Source: Cycas panzhihuaensis (lineage: Eukaryota > Cycadophyta). Taken from it: a stretch of 64,000 bases of DNA. The DNA lies in contig CM041465.1 in NCBI GenBank assembly GCA_023213395.1, positions 122,581,741 to 122,645,740 on the forward strand, read 5' to 3'. The notes beneath the pieces are model-generated. The model saw nothing but the letters and a program-made list of their open reading frames with translations, made no database searches and was not told the origin of the DNA. Made by a program: the position numbers and the translations under genes. This document shows, piece after piece, positions 13,471 to 24,120 of the stretch (positions within the stretch are counted from its first letter, which is position 1; the number at the start of each line of letters is the position of its first letter).

Positions 13471-14190
13471 CAAAACTATCAAATGATGAGAAAACAAAAT
13501 TAGTAGATTCCACATTTTTCAGGCAACTAATGGAAGTCTTATTTACTTAACTAACACTAGACTAAACATATCTTACGTTGTTAGGATCTACTCTGGGTTC
13601 ATGTCTCAATTTAATTAGAAACATTGAAATGTTGCCAAATAAATTATCAAAATTTTGAAAAGGTACATTATAGCATGGGCTACATTACATACATAATGAA
13701 AACTTCACTCTACAAGGGTTCTAAGATCTTAATTGAACAAATTATCATGATATTCAAAGATCAATCTCGAGTTATTATTTTAACCTTAGATTAGTCATTG
13801 TTTCATGGAGTTATAAGAAGCAACCTAATGTTACTTTCTCCTCCATATAAGTAAAATATAAAATTGTTGTCAATGTAACATGTGAAGCTATTTGTCTTAA
13901 ACGAATTCTTGGCAAATTTGGACTTGAGCAGATATGTCATATCAAATTATATTATGACAATTAGAGTGTGCTCAAAGTGATTAAGAATCCTATTATTTAT
14001 ACAAAAACCAAGCATATTGATGTTCATCATTAGTTCATTCGGAAACATATTTAAAATGATGAGATTGACCTCATTTACAGGCCTACAAATCAGTAGTTGG
14101 TAGACATTTTTATTAAAACACCTGCTAAAGAAAAATTCAAGCATTTCAAATATGACTTTGGTGTACAACTTAACGATATAAACATTGAAG
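13471..14190 (+). pseudogene. pol: Copia-A RNase H remnant
   Basis: Matches the RNase H ends of Copia-B and Copia-D: GKFGLEQICHIKLYYDN near 13911, then KTKHIDVHH and NDEIDLIYRP near 14005-14080. It is interrupted by stops and ends shortly before the 3' LTR. Confidence 0.82.
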
Positions 14191-14192
14191 AG

Positions 14193-14599
14193 TGTTAGAA
14201 TCTTTATGTTTTATCGTTATGTATTAATTATGCAATTTATACCTAACATGCAAGTGTGCATTTTTTTTCTAATGATGTAATTTAAATGGTCATGGCCCTC
14301 TTCCTCCTCCTTTGGCATGTTTCCACTAGTATATGTGTGTTCAACACTTGTCAAATATGTAGTGACCTTGAAGGAAATTCTCTCAGCTATATATAGAGAC
14401 CATTATCTCTTTTGTAGAATATAGAGTAAGAGATGAGTGTATTGTTATGTTGTTGAAATCATTCTAAATTATTTGGAAAGTGGATCAATTCATTCTCCTC
14501 TATATTCTTGTGTGTTTATGTGCTTGTGTTCTAATTTCTTGTGGGTGTATTTATTAATTTGTTTGTTCTTCATGATTCCCAACTAGATCCCCTTTCTCA
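14193..14599 (+). repeat. Copia-A 3' LTR
   Basis: Partner of 7837-8222. Starts TGTTAGAATC, ends TTTCTCA, with TATA-like GCTATATATAGAG near 14387-14399. The TSD TTGGT follows at 14600. Confidence 0.93.
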
Positions 14600-14604
14600 T
14601 TGGT

Positions 14605-16741
14605 TACTTCAATTTCTTTAAGGACATCTTAATATTTAGTTTCTTTTAGGAGAATGGCATTTAAGGCCTTCAATATATTTCACTTCATAAATTTAACCAT
14701 AATATACAATCTCTTCCAAGACCTTTTTGGCAATCAATTGATACGATAATGGTAACAAGTCAGTTGTACTCCCTCAAACCTTCACCTAAGTGGGCTCTCA
14801 ATCTTTAATAAAATCTACCTTTATAAATTGAAATGAAATAATGGGAGGAATTTGAGGAATATCCCTTGAAGCCACTAGTTTAATTATAGAAAACAACATT
14901 GCCCAATGTCTCTTCATCTTCTTCTTATCATTGGTTGAAATATTTCTTTAAATATGGGTAAAAAGCAAGGAAATCTACTATTGAATAAATCAACACTATA
15001 ACACCCATCGCACCATCATCTATCAAGACCATCATGAGAAGTAAAGAAAGATGCACAGTTTCATTATATTCTTTAATTATCTATTTAGCTATAAACTTTG
15101 AATAATCATATTTATCACCCTAAGCCATCTTATCATCCTAAGCCATCTGTTCTTTTGTTATCCACCTCTTGGCTAGAATATGTAGAACTCTTACAATAAT
15201 TTCATCATCAAGAAAAATTAAATTTCCAAGTCTCTATATAAACATGCCATCACAAGCTCTTTATGATCTTTAAAAAAGCATGGAAGACATGGTCATTAAA
15301 GCAACACGGGGGCTCAAAGACTCTTCTCCACCATGTAATCAAAGTCTCAAAATCACAATATTCCCAAAAGGGAGGAGTTTCCATCAATGTGTAATAATGA
15401 TATGATCTATTATGTAATTTCAAATGAATAAGCATTGTGTGCGTGTATGATAAATAGTTGTTTGTATGGTTAAATTTGATTAATAATTTGCTCATAATGA
15501 TTTTTTTTATCCTTTTTTATTTTATGCATAAAAAATATGGTTGGTTAAATATGAAAGATTAATGGGAAAAATTATGTATATATGATGTCATGTAGGTTTA
15601 TCTGGTTGGTTAAGCATGAAAAGTTAGAGTGGAAGGTAAGTACCTACCATGTAGCATAGGTTAATGTGGTTAGTTCATTATGAAATGTTGTTGTAGAACA
15701 CTTTGTAAGTTCCATCTACCGTAAGTTGTTATGTGGATGGATGTCATAAAATTCTAAATTATTTAAATGTGTAGTAATAGACATATGATAGTATGTGGTT
15801 TAATCCTTTTCCTCCTTTCAAATTCGAATCGTGAACAGTAAATATGGTTACATATTAAAAGCGTGGCATTGAATTTAATCCACATACATGACAAAAACCA
15901 CCAACCCTTATATCACTAGTAGTTGGGGCCTAGGCTTATTGAACAATCGTTGAATATGGACTGGAAGGGAATTTTATAAAATTTTAGCAGCAGCAGCAGC
16001 ATTATGCACAAGTTTGTCATGCCATTTGAAAAATATGTAAAATTGTCGAGTTTCTTGAAACTGTAAATATTAGCATGTATTAAAATGTAAAAATGTAACA
16101 ATGATCAAATAAAAACTGATGTCCAATGAGAGTTGGACATGACAATACAAAGCACACAAAGAATGCTGCTTAGAAAAGTCATGTCAAAGATTTAAAAAAG
16201 TTCTGGAATAGGGACATCTTTCTAACAGCTCAAGCATCATGACATGAATAGAGTGACAATCTGCCTACACAATGTGAATTGGATAAGCAGATTCCAACGC
16301 CCCTTACAGTGCACAAATTATTTCCCTGCCAGTTGGAAAAACCCTGTTCACGGTAGGGATGGTTACACTTGAATGATAATAGGACAGCATCTAGAACAGT
16401 GTCTATGCACTGCAGAAAGGGGCTGTACGAAATAGCACATTGATTTGAACAAACAATAGGGATGGCTACATACAGCAGCACATGCATGGGTGGTCCTCTT
16501 GGCTCCGTTTGGATGCCTAAAGATTACTAGGTGCAATACACAATGCCAATTACGATGACTGATCATTTTCCTCTTCATTTTTTGACGTCAATCAGAAAAT
16601 TACAGACAAGGATGCCCAAGTTAACATTTCCATTTTTTATAGGCAAAATCAAAGGATGGATATCAATTCAATCCTAGAATAAGGAGTTTCTTAGTTTACC
16701 CCACCTATTAGCGATGGTAAACAACGGCCGGTTAGAATGGC
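14605..16741. other. Intergenic sequence between Copia-A and GSH2
   Basis: No coding gene recognised. The left part is AT-rich. A short (GCA)5 run sits at 15986-16000. From about 16100 the composition becomes more even, and this part likely includes the 3' UTR and downstream flank of the minus-strand GSH2 gene, whose stop codon is at 16742-16744. I cannot place the polyadenylation site. Confidence 0.5.
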
Positions 16742-16865
16742 TTAAGTTAGATAAATACTGTCCAAAACAGCAAAACCTGCAGCAACTCCACCCTCATTTG
16801 AGGAGGAAACTTTTGTCCTCATAAGATAGCCACTTTGGTTGTTTAATATCAGCTTGTCCTTATTC
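16742..16865 (-). CDS. GSH2: GSH2 last exon
   Basis: Acceptor TTTGCAG|G before 16865; stop TAA at 16744-16742. It supplies the last base of the split Arg codon, then [18 protein letters not shown] and the alanine-loop tail [17 protein letters not shown]. The end matches the usual C-terminus of plant GSH2 closely. Confidence 0.93.
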
Positions 16866-17565
16866 CTGCAAACGTTTATCCACAAAAATAAAATATTTCA
16901 GTTTGCCGAAGTATGCTGGCTTACAACTTGCCCCACATTTGCCTTGTAAAACAGTCTATCTATCACTCCATTCTTGTCCTTTCCTAATAATTATATATTT
17001 ATCCTGTGACGCTAATCAGACGTTGCAACAAAAATAAGTGAAACTTGTACCAATGCTTACAGAGTTCAGAACACAAAAAAAAAAAAAAACAAACCGTAAG
17101 TAAGCGCCAAATATGCCAAGTTCAGAGATAGTCTGATCATGCCGATGAATACCATCACGAACAAGATATGACATGTGAATTGGGGGAAAGATTCTTTGCA
17201 TGAGTATGTAGGCAGCATGTTCGTCGCCACCTTTGTTCTCCAACTCAAGTAATTTTTCCTTGACATCGTTACCATAAATATTATTCCCTGGATTGCAAAT
17301 TCCATCCTTTAATTCTAGACTCTGACTTGAACAAAGCAAAGAGCATTATCAATCTGGTGTGCAGAAGAGTCATGAAACCTTTGTAAGTGAGATCAAACTC
17401 AAAATATAAATCAGAAATTTACCCCCTCCTTCACGCTGGGGTTTCAGCACATATGCTTCTGGCCTTGAGATGGCATCTTGTATAATATCCGCAGAATTAT
17501 CTAAGCTCCATATTCCAGCAAAGCATTTTCGAATTTTTGAAACATCTTCTTTATTCTCAATAAAT
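16742..17565 (-). CDS. GSH2: Glutathione synthetase, C-terminal three exons
   Basis: GSH2 joins gamma-glutamylcysteine and glycine, using ATP, to make glutathione in the plant cytosol and plastid. Three exons on the minus strand (17565-17423, 17287-17095, 16865-16742) join in phase with no stop or frameshift. Together they encode about 150 residues at the C-terminus of this roughly 500-residue family. Visible family motifs are [10 protein letters not shown], the glycine-rich ATP loop [43 protein letters not shown] and the alanine loop [12 protein letters not shown]. The two introns (135 and 229 nt) are GT-AG. Upstream exons should lie above 17566, beyond a fold-back element in the intron; I could not find them. 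The part seen is well preserved, so this is either a working gene with long introns or a 3' gene fragment. Confidence 0.93.
17095..17287 (-). CDS. GSH2: GSH2 exon, second from last
   Basis: Acceptor AATCCAG|GG before 17287; donor ACG|GTTTGT after 17095, followed by a long T run in the intron. It has 193 nt. It completes the Gly loop (GNNIYG) and encodes [11 protein letters not shown] and [11 protein letters not shown], ending two bases into an Arg codon. Confidence 0.93.
17423..17565 (-). CDS. GSH2: GSH2 exon, third from last
   Basis: Acceptor CCCACAG|A at 17566/17565; donor GGGG|GTAAAT after 17423. It has 143 nt, entered in the last codon position and left after the first base of a Gly codon. 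It encodes [19 protein letters not shown] and ends KPQREGG, the start of the glycine-rich nucleotide-binding loop. Confidence 0.92.
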
Positions 17566-17705
17566 CTGTGGGCATATCAATGCAAGAAATATGTTAAAAA
17601 CATATGTGTGTGAGTTCACATCATAAATCTAAAGCATAAGCTCTGAAATCTGAAATCTACTTGGAATAAAAAAAAAAAATCTAGAACATGAAGTCTGAAA
17701 TCAGA

Positions 17706-17859
17706 AGGTGGTAGATTATAACAGCTGCAGACTGACCTTAAATGTGTCTGATATAATGGCTGCAGTGTTCCCCATGATCATGGAAATCATCACATCCATC
17801 AGAATGGACGCATTAAAGGCCAGTCTGCAGCATTTATAATCTACTCTACTGTGAAGCCA
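17706..17859. mobile_element. Fold-back element 1 (MITE-like) in the GSH2 intron
   Basis: Imperfect terminal inverted repeats of about 40-45 bp: the left arm has GTAGATTATAACAGCTGCAG, and the right arm is its complement around 17824-17847. A 9-bp direct repeat GAAATCAGA flanks the element at 17697-17705 and 17860-17868. A 9-bp TSD with long TIRs is typical of Mutator-like elements. At about 154 bp it has no coding room, so it would be non-autonomous. Assignment to MULEs is inference from TSD length. Confidence 0.75.
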
Positions 17860-17868
17860 GAAATCAGA

Positions 17869-20299
17869 CTAGCAATCAATGTTTTCTCCATGTTAATTGG
17901 TGAGCATCCCTTTGAAACTGCACCCGTTTCTCTTTTGGTCGGTATTGCCTATGTTTCATTTTCTTTCTTAAATATCTTCATCTGCCGTCCACATAGCTGG
18001 TTACAAATAACCTGGTTAAAAATCTCTCTCTGAAAGCACTTCCATGCTGTTTTCTGATGTGCACATATCTTTTGCAGCCCAGTGAAAGCATGATTCTATT
18101 TCTACATTTTCATTCTTCAGAATTTTGAACTTTCTTTCCTATCAATCCTCTTGGGGACTTGCCCAACTGCCTTTCTTGCATCTCAGAGCTGAAGCAAGCT
18201 GGTCCTCATCTATTCTGGCTGTTATTCTATTCTCCAAGGTACAATTGATGTCAAGTAATCTTGCATCTTACGTCCCATTTCATGGTAGAAGTACTCTACA
18301 TGGAGTTGCTGTTTGATTGTTCTGTTCACCCACAACTTGTCCCAATGCACAAACATCTTCCTATCCTGCTATCAAAGTCCTACACAAACATAACCCTTCC
18401 AAAATGCTGAGAACGAGTGAAAGGATATCATTTGAGATGTGGAAACATGGCTCCTATCCTTTCAAGTTTTGTTTTGTGTAGAATTTTGAGGGTTATGATG
18501 TGGTACGGTGCTATAAAATCCATTCTCAGCCAGCAGAATTGCTTGTTGCAATCTGCATTTTCTGGCAAGATTATTTTCCAAAGCCCCTTTTTAAGGCAGG
18601 TTATCCCTTTGTGGCCATGGTAATTATCCTCTACTTCATTCCACACCAAAACTTGGACGTACTCTCCAGTTTCTGGTGTTCTACATCCTCATGCTTGTGT
18701 GTTTGTATCAGTACTATTATGGATTGTCCTACCCTTGGCTTTGACCCAAGCTCCTTAGTCCAGGGGAATCGTCTACAATTCCAAAGGATCATTCCTGCTT
18801 CTGCATGTCTCATATGCCTATTTAGTAAGCAGATATGTGCTTTTAGTAACCTCCATCTTACCTCTCCAAAGTATTGATCAGTTTTCATTTGGACATGCTT
18901 CTTTCACCTCTTTCCATTGTTGTCTTCTCTCTTCCTACTGCATGGAGGTTAAATCTTCAATAAAACATGCTTGATGCCTTTAATAATCCTTTATTCTGAG
19001 CAAGCTCCTGCTTCTCTTTTTCCCTCAATATAGCTAGAGCGACTTTTTCTTTTCCATCTCTTCAAGTTCCCCAAGCCTTTTGCATCATGTGTCGTCCCTT
19101 TCAAATCCATTTTGTCACTTAGAGAGATATGAAAGATTTTGCTAATATTTTATTCTCCTAACCTAACCCAGAGAGGTGCCCATAATTCAATAGTGTCCCA
19201 CAGCTTAGAGTTGGTCAGGTAGACCTGGCAGCTTTGGCAGACCACATTCCAGGGGAAGAAAAATTGCCAGGGTAGGGGTTTACAGCTGTACACATACCAG
19301 AGGCTCAAAGCATCTCCCTTCACCAGTTTCTTCCCTCCTCAAGACACTAACTACAGGATGATTCTTCACTGGTCAACTTGCTTGATCCTGGGTTCCTTCT
19401 TGGACTGGGTTCCTTGGATTTGACTTGCTTGGCCCCAGGCTCTTTCTTGGACTTAGTCTCTTTGGCATTAAGTATCAGAAGAGACATCTCTGATCATTGG
19501 GATGGGTACCCTCTGAGGGATTCCTTACAGGGATTCATCTCTGCTCCATTCCTATCCCCAGGAGCACTTGTGGTGTGATTCAGGCATTTGTCATGAGATT
19601 TCTTGGACTCTGATTTGCTTTGATCTTCCCTTGGATTTGATACCCCTGGCATTCATTTGTGATCTTCTCGATACTAGACATGTTGAAGAATTGGATGGTA
19701 GTAGTTTGGAGGTGCTTTAGGCGCTCCTTGCTGTTTTGTCTGTAGGATCTTGAAATGATCATTGAACAAAATGAATTAAGTGCAAGCTCAACTATTAGAT
19801 CAACTGCCTGACTATTCGAAAAAAGAAAAAAGGCATTTGAAATGATAATACTTTCACAGCATGTGTCACCTAAGCAAAATAAAAGAAATCATAATTTTAT
19901 TTATACAAATGGTGAAGGGCCCAGTTCTCCAAACAAGTGCATCCTCAAATACAGGTTGGATCATATTGTGACTATAAAAGAACAGAATTAATGCACTTGT
20001 GGAGAAAGGCAATAAGGTGTATTTTGCTACTAGACCAAATCTACTTTGTCCTGTCAGAGCTAAAGAGCATTGCTTCCACTGCAGATAATGGAGGACATCT
20101 CAACTAAGTTTCATGGAATATTTTATTTCGGCATGACAATGGGGATAGGGTTAGACTTCCAAAAGCCTGGGAATATTTTGGGTAGGAGGACATAGGGTTT
20201 CTCTGCAGGAAAGCCTTGGGAGAAATCTTGTAATGTGTGAAGATGTCAGATAACAAAGAACACTTTGAGCTCTGAAATATTGTTATCTAAATAAGTTAG
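17869..20299. other. Low-copy sequence upstream of the visible GSH2 exons
   Basis: Composition is more even than in the retroelement tracts. Upstream GSH2 exons are expected here or further right, because the gene is on the minus strand. I could not identify one: no segment gave the family's SYHL or QQELAKPG-type residues in any frame I checked. Open frames around 18400-18900 exist on both strands, but none matches a family I know. It may be a long intron containing an old insertion. Confidence 0.4.
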
Positions 20300-20309
20300 C
20301 TAGATTTCA

Positions 20310-20427
20310 GAATCCAGTCATGTATTTTCTAGTGATTTGTGCTGCTACAGAAAAATATAGTAATAGTATTTGTAATGCGCAAATCTCTAGAAAATGCATG
20401 ACTGAATTCTGAAAACTAGTAGTTGCA
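20310..20427. mobile_element. Fold-back element 2 (MITE-like)
   Basis: Two inverted arms of about 33 bp (left from 20308, CAGAATCCAGTCATGTATTT; right arm its complement at about 20383-20415) enclose a 40-bp AT-rich centre. Identical 10-bp direct repeats CTAGATTTCA lie at 20300-20309 and 20428-20437. As in fold-back element 1, the right arm has about 12 extra bases outside the match. A 9-10-bp TSD again points to a Mutator-type transposase source; this is inference. Confidence 0.7.
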
Positions 20428-20437
20428 CTAGATTTCA

Positions 20438-21131
20438 ATACTGGAAAGGTTCACAAAAGCACAGCCAACCCTCCTTGGAATGGAAATGTTTACCAAAACA
20501 TTCCCAGTCAATGCTTGCACTCCCAATTCAAATTGGAGTGTTCCCAAGGCATTTTATAACATTCCCCACTCCAAAATATCTGGGAATGGGGAATGTGGGA
20601 CACATGGGGGGTGATTTCATGTCATTTAGGATCTCAAAGTAGTGATCTGCATTTTAGCATAATACAGATGCATAATTCATTCAAAAGAAATATATGCAAG
20701 AAAGCAAAATCACACAGGCTCAAACTTACTCATTAGAACTTTGTTCATAATAATACGTCATTTTAGTTTCCTCACTGTTAAGGGCATAGATGGGAATGAT
20801 TGACAAGAGAGCATGCATGATCAGAGACCAAATTAGAAATTGAATATTTATGCTCAGAAACTTGCAGTATGCTGTTGTATACTGAAGTCTCTAAAAAATC
20901 TGGTGCACACAATGTGCTAGGAAGTTTCTGTTGTACTCCCTTGTAAGCTTGCATATAAAATTTACTAACAGGTTTGCATAGGAGAGATCGCTGACACTTC
21001 TTTACAAGTCTACACATTTAAAATATATGTGGATTTGTGTTCGAAAAACTCACAGACATGCATTGTGAGAAATCCTAGATTGGCACATTCTACAAGATTT
21101 TTCAAGATGCAAATCCGAGTTATTTTAGAAC
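20438..21131. other. Low-copy sequence with local hairpins
   Basis: No gene is seen. A hairpin is formed by ACATTCCCCACTCC (20559-20572) and its near complement at 20582-20596. A near-palindrome ACTCCCAATTCAAATTGGAG lies just upstream near 20519-20538. These could be the ends of another small fold-back element, but I could not define boundaries or a TSD. Confidence 0.45.
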
Positions 21132-21327
21132 TGTGGGAATTCCAATTGGAATTCACACCAAAATCAATAGAACGACACAGATATATGCTATTCAAAAGTA
21201 GTTTACAGCAGTAATAATGATCCACAAATGCACAAATCTGAAATAAAACTTTGGAAATACACCAACTACAAATAATCCTTACGAGTCAAATAGTATCAAA
21301 TGAAAATATCAAATATTGAATCTTACA
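21132..21327 (-). repeat. Gypsy-A 3' LTR (minus orientation)
   Basis: Aligns with 23342-23541 over nearly its full length (shared start GAATTCCAATTGGAATTC on the plus strand). A purine tract on the minus strand adjoins its inner end, as expected for a 3' LTR. Confidence 0.85.
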
Positions 21328-21609
21328 AAAAGTCCCCTCTTCAAGGCAAGGTGTCCTCCAGTTGCATTGTCCAACTAGGAGCCAAAAATGGCAGTCTTGA
21401 ATCTCTTCCAATGATGATGCAAAAGGGGGCTTGGTACCCTAGATATAGGTGCAAATAAATAACAATAGTGGAAGTTGGTTTTTAATATAAGAAGACAGCA
21501 TTTTAAGAAAAAGACTATAATAAGAAGGTTGAGGTTGGCCTTAATGTGGGGTTGGCAAGCATTTGGGAGAAATGTTACAAGTCCCTCCCTTTGAAAAAAT
21601 GCTTTTGCC

Positions 21610-21770
21610 CTCAAAGCATTGGGGTGTGAGAATGTTGTTAGTAGAGCAATCTTCTGACTCCCATGGGGCAACTTCTTGATCGAGGTTTTTCCACTCAATC
21701 AAATATTCACGAATTTGCCTAGAATGAAGATTTTTTGTCCGGACCTAAAGAATGCCTTCTAGGTTTATTA
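21610..21770 (-). pseudogene. Gypsy-A integrase C-terminal chromodomain remnant
   Basis: The minus strand reads REYLIEWKNLDQEVAPWES, matching the EYLIKWKTLDLDNATWES of Gypsy-B. This is the chromodomain that tethers chromovirus integrases to particular chromatin. A stop interrupts the linker just upstream. Confidence 0.82.
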
Positions 21771-22386
21771 TCAATTTTTCCTTATCATCCAAAAGTGAAA
21801 GTTCCGTCTACAGTGTGGTAGTTTGTCCCAATTTTGGTTTGGGACAAGAAACATGGAATACGTTGTGTATTTGTTGTTGGGAAATAGATCAAGTCAAGAG
21901 GCTATTACTCCTATCTTCTCCAACATTCAATAGGACTCAAAAAAATGAGTTTGCAATTTATGCCTATCTTTTTGCCTTAGGGTAGATTGTTTGTACAATT
22001 GGATCCTTAACAATACCCAACTACCCACCCCAAATGATCTTTTTGATCTATGCAATCTGCTACTTGTTTTATGTGGTTCCTTGCAAAATTGTGATTGTCT
22101 TTTAGAATTTGTAATGTCTAAGTGATTTGTTACTAAAGATCATGTACCATAGGGACTTTGTAGCTATTTGTCCATGTAAGAAGAGATGAAGGCTCATAAC
22201 CATACAATACTTAAAAAGGTGTCATCTTTGCCAATGTATGATAAGCAGTATTATACTACCATTTAGCCAAGCGTAACCATTTATGCCAATGGTATTGGTT
22301 ATCGGAGGAGAATTTTTGAAGGTAGCCCTTCAAACATTTATGTACAGCTTTTGTCTAACCATTTGTTTGTAGATGGTACATCATGC

Positions 22387-22656
22387 TCATCGTGAATTAG
22401 TGTTCACTTGGCAAAACATTTTCTGCCAAAAGTTGTTTATGAATTTTGGATCCTGGCAGCTTACTATAAATTTGTAGAATCCATGTAATCTATGGATTTC
22501 CTTAATGAAGAGTTCAACAATCTTGCTAGTCTTTACTATTGATTGTGTTCCCCTAAAATGTGCATATTTACTCAAGAGATCCACAACTACAAAGATCATA
22601 TCATTGCCCTCTAATTGGAGTAATCTCATGATAAATCCATTGATATCTCCTCCCAT
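22387..22656 (-). pseudogene. pol: Gypsy-A integrase core remnant
   Basis: The minus-strand frame contains MIFVVVDLLSKYAHFRGTQS and EIHRLHGFYKFIVS, matching the first catalytic Asp region of Ty3/gypsy integrases (FVVVDRLTKYVHF in Gypsy-B). The later part (QDPKFINNFWQKMF) corresponds to the second Asp region. Confidence 0.87.
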
Positions 22657-22943
22657 TTATGTTAAAGCACATGTAGGTGTTGAAGTAATCCTAGAATTTT
22701 GACACTTGTGCTTTCGTTCCTCTAACATATGTCACATTTTGATAGAAATTTGTAGATGTCTGTTTTTAATCCTTTCCAAAATTATATATTACAAACTTGG
22801 TGATATGTTTTGTCTATTCCCACATGTCTTGACAATGGTGTTGTGTGACCACCTTAAAGGAACTATTCCTTCAGTGTGGACATCTGTGGAACAAAAATCT
22901 TCCCTCAATATAATAACAAATAATTGTACGATTCATAATCGAT

Positions 22944-23282
22944 TTATATTCTAACTTGATTTTTTTTTTTGTTTGATGATGAATGTTCCTTATATTCTTG
23001 TGCCAACTTATATGTTCGTGTTGGGTTGACCATTGGAATAGCTTGAAGTGTTGTTTGTTCTAGAATTCTAGAAAATACATCTGCAATGACATTCTCCTTC
23101 CCTTTTTTGTAGACGATATCAAAATCAAAAGATAGGAGCTTGCTTATCCATTTTTGTCGTTCATCCAATAGTGATTTTTTATTGAGAAAATATTTAAAAC
23201 TATCATAATCTATTTTGACGAGGAAGTTGTTCCCTAATAGATATTGGTGCCATTGGTAGATAACATGCATAATTGCCAACAT
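22944..23282 (-). pseudogene. pol: Gypsy-A RNase H remnant
   Basis: Contains MLAIMHVIYQWHQYLLGNNF, then DERQKWISKLLSFDFDIVYK and KGKENVIADVFSR, the standard end of gypsy RNase H before integrase. Canonical VADALSR is altered to IADVFSR. Confidence 0.88.
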
Positions 23283-23341
23283 TTCCTTGTCATAGATATT
23301 TTCCTACTTTATGCCCTTGTCAACGAGTCTTTGATACCACT

Positions 23342-23541
23342 TGTGAGAATTCCAATTGGAATTCATACCAAAATCAACAAAATGATAGATATATAATATT
23401 TAAAAGTAATTTATAACAGTAATAGTGATTCTCTAATGCACAAATCTGAAATAAAACTCTGGAAATACACCAACCACAAGTAATCTTTGCAAATCAAATA
23501 ATATCAAACGAAAATATCAAATATTTGTTGAAAATTTGACA
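23342..23541 (-). repeat. Gypsy-A 5' LTR (minus orientation)
   Basis: Partner of 21132-21327. The plus-strand sequence just left of it (23328-23340, TCTTTGATACCAC) is the reverse complement of a TGGTATCAAAGA primer binding site. Confidence 0.85.
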
Positions 23542-24115
23542 TGTAGCTCTAATACCATGATATTCGTTAAATGGATTCGGAAGCAATGACATGTAAGGGG
23601 GTTTGGGATAACATCAAATGTAATTGGATATTACTATCCAACATTCCACCCCCACTACCCCCTTTCATAATACACAATTACATAATATGAAATGTCACAT
23701 CAAATGCAAATCTTAATCTATAATTTATTGGAAACCAAGTTGTTTCAAATGGCTTAAATCGTGTTGATGTCCATATGAAAAGATGCTTCATTTATCGAAC
23801 CACATGAGTAACCAACTTTTGTGAGTGCAAATTTGATAGGTAACCCCTTCAAGTACGTGATTTTGTTAGGGCTGTATTAACATCATTTAAAGAACATGTC
23901 ATCCTATGTAGCCAAGCCAAGTGTGCTAGAAACAAATGCAAGAGTAGCTAACAAAGTGTCCCACCTCTTGCCTAATAAGACTATATTCAACTTCTTCAAC
24001 ATCAACCGCTGGAAATACAACAATCATCAGCTACTATGGCTGGAAACATATCATTCATCAACATCTATGGCCAGAATTACATGATAAAAGAGGCACTATA
24101 GCCTCACAAATGCCC
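23542..24115 (-). repeat. Possible second minus-strand LTR fragment
   Basis: GCTCTAATACCA at 23546-23557 is another reversed Met-tRNA-type PBS, immediately followed by TG (23558), as at the other minus-strand LTRs here. So 23558 onward may be the LTR of a separate element. I cannot find its partner or its end; no coding motif is visible before the Copia-B TSD at 24116. Confidence 0.4.
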
Positions 24116-24120
24116 CTATG

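Larger units (their letters stand above)
7837..14599 (+). mobile_element. Copia-A: complete but decayed Ty1/copia LTR retrotransposon
   Basis: The element is bounded by two LTRs (7837-8222 and 14193-14599), both TG...CA. A perfect 5-bp TSD TTGGT flanks it at 7832-7836 and 14600-14604. A Met-tRNA-type PBS follows the 5' LTR. The internal order gag, protease, integrase, RT, RNase H is the copia order. All coding parts carry many stops and frameshifts, and the polypurine tract before the 3' LTR has decayed (TTGAAGAG). The LTRs differ at many positions and in length (386 and 407 bp), so this is among the older insertions here. It cannot code for its own movement. Confidence 0.95.
21132..23541 (-). 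mobile_element. Gypsy-A: internally deleted chromovirus (Ty3/gypsy)
   Basis: Short LTRs (21132-21327 and 23342-23541, both starting TGTG and ending ACA on the plus strand) surround about 2 kb of minus-strand pol sequence. Next to the right LTR is a reversed PBS, GATACCAC; next to the left LTR is the complement of a polypurine tract (AGTCCCCTCTTC). Recognisable pieces are RNase H, the integrase core and a chromodomain. Gag, protease and most of RT are missing. The proteins resemble Gypsy-B. I do not see a TSD: AGAAC on the left is not repeated on the right, where another LTR fragment adjoins. Confidence 0.87.

Noticed and set aside
18417-18888. Overlapping open frames of 70-125 codons on both strands
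   Set aside because: No family motif, no consistent codon signal and both strands open at once; the composition simply has fewer stops here. Not called as genes.
20559-20596. Hairpin as a third MITE
   Set aside because: Short arms, no outer boundaries and no flanking duplication could be identified; kept only as a local hairpin.
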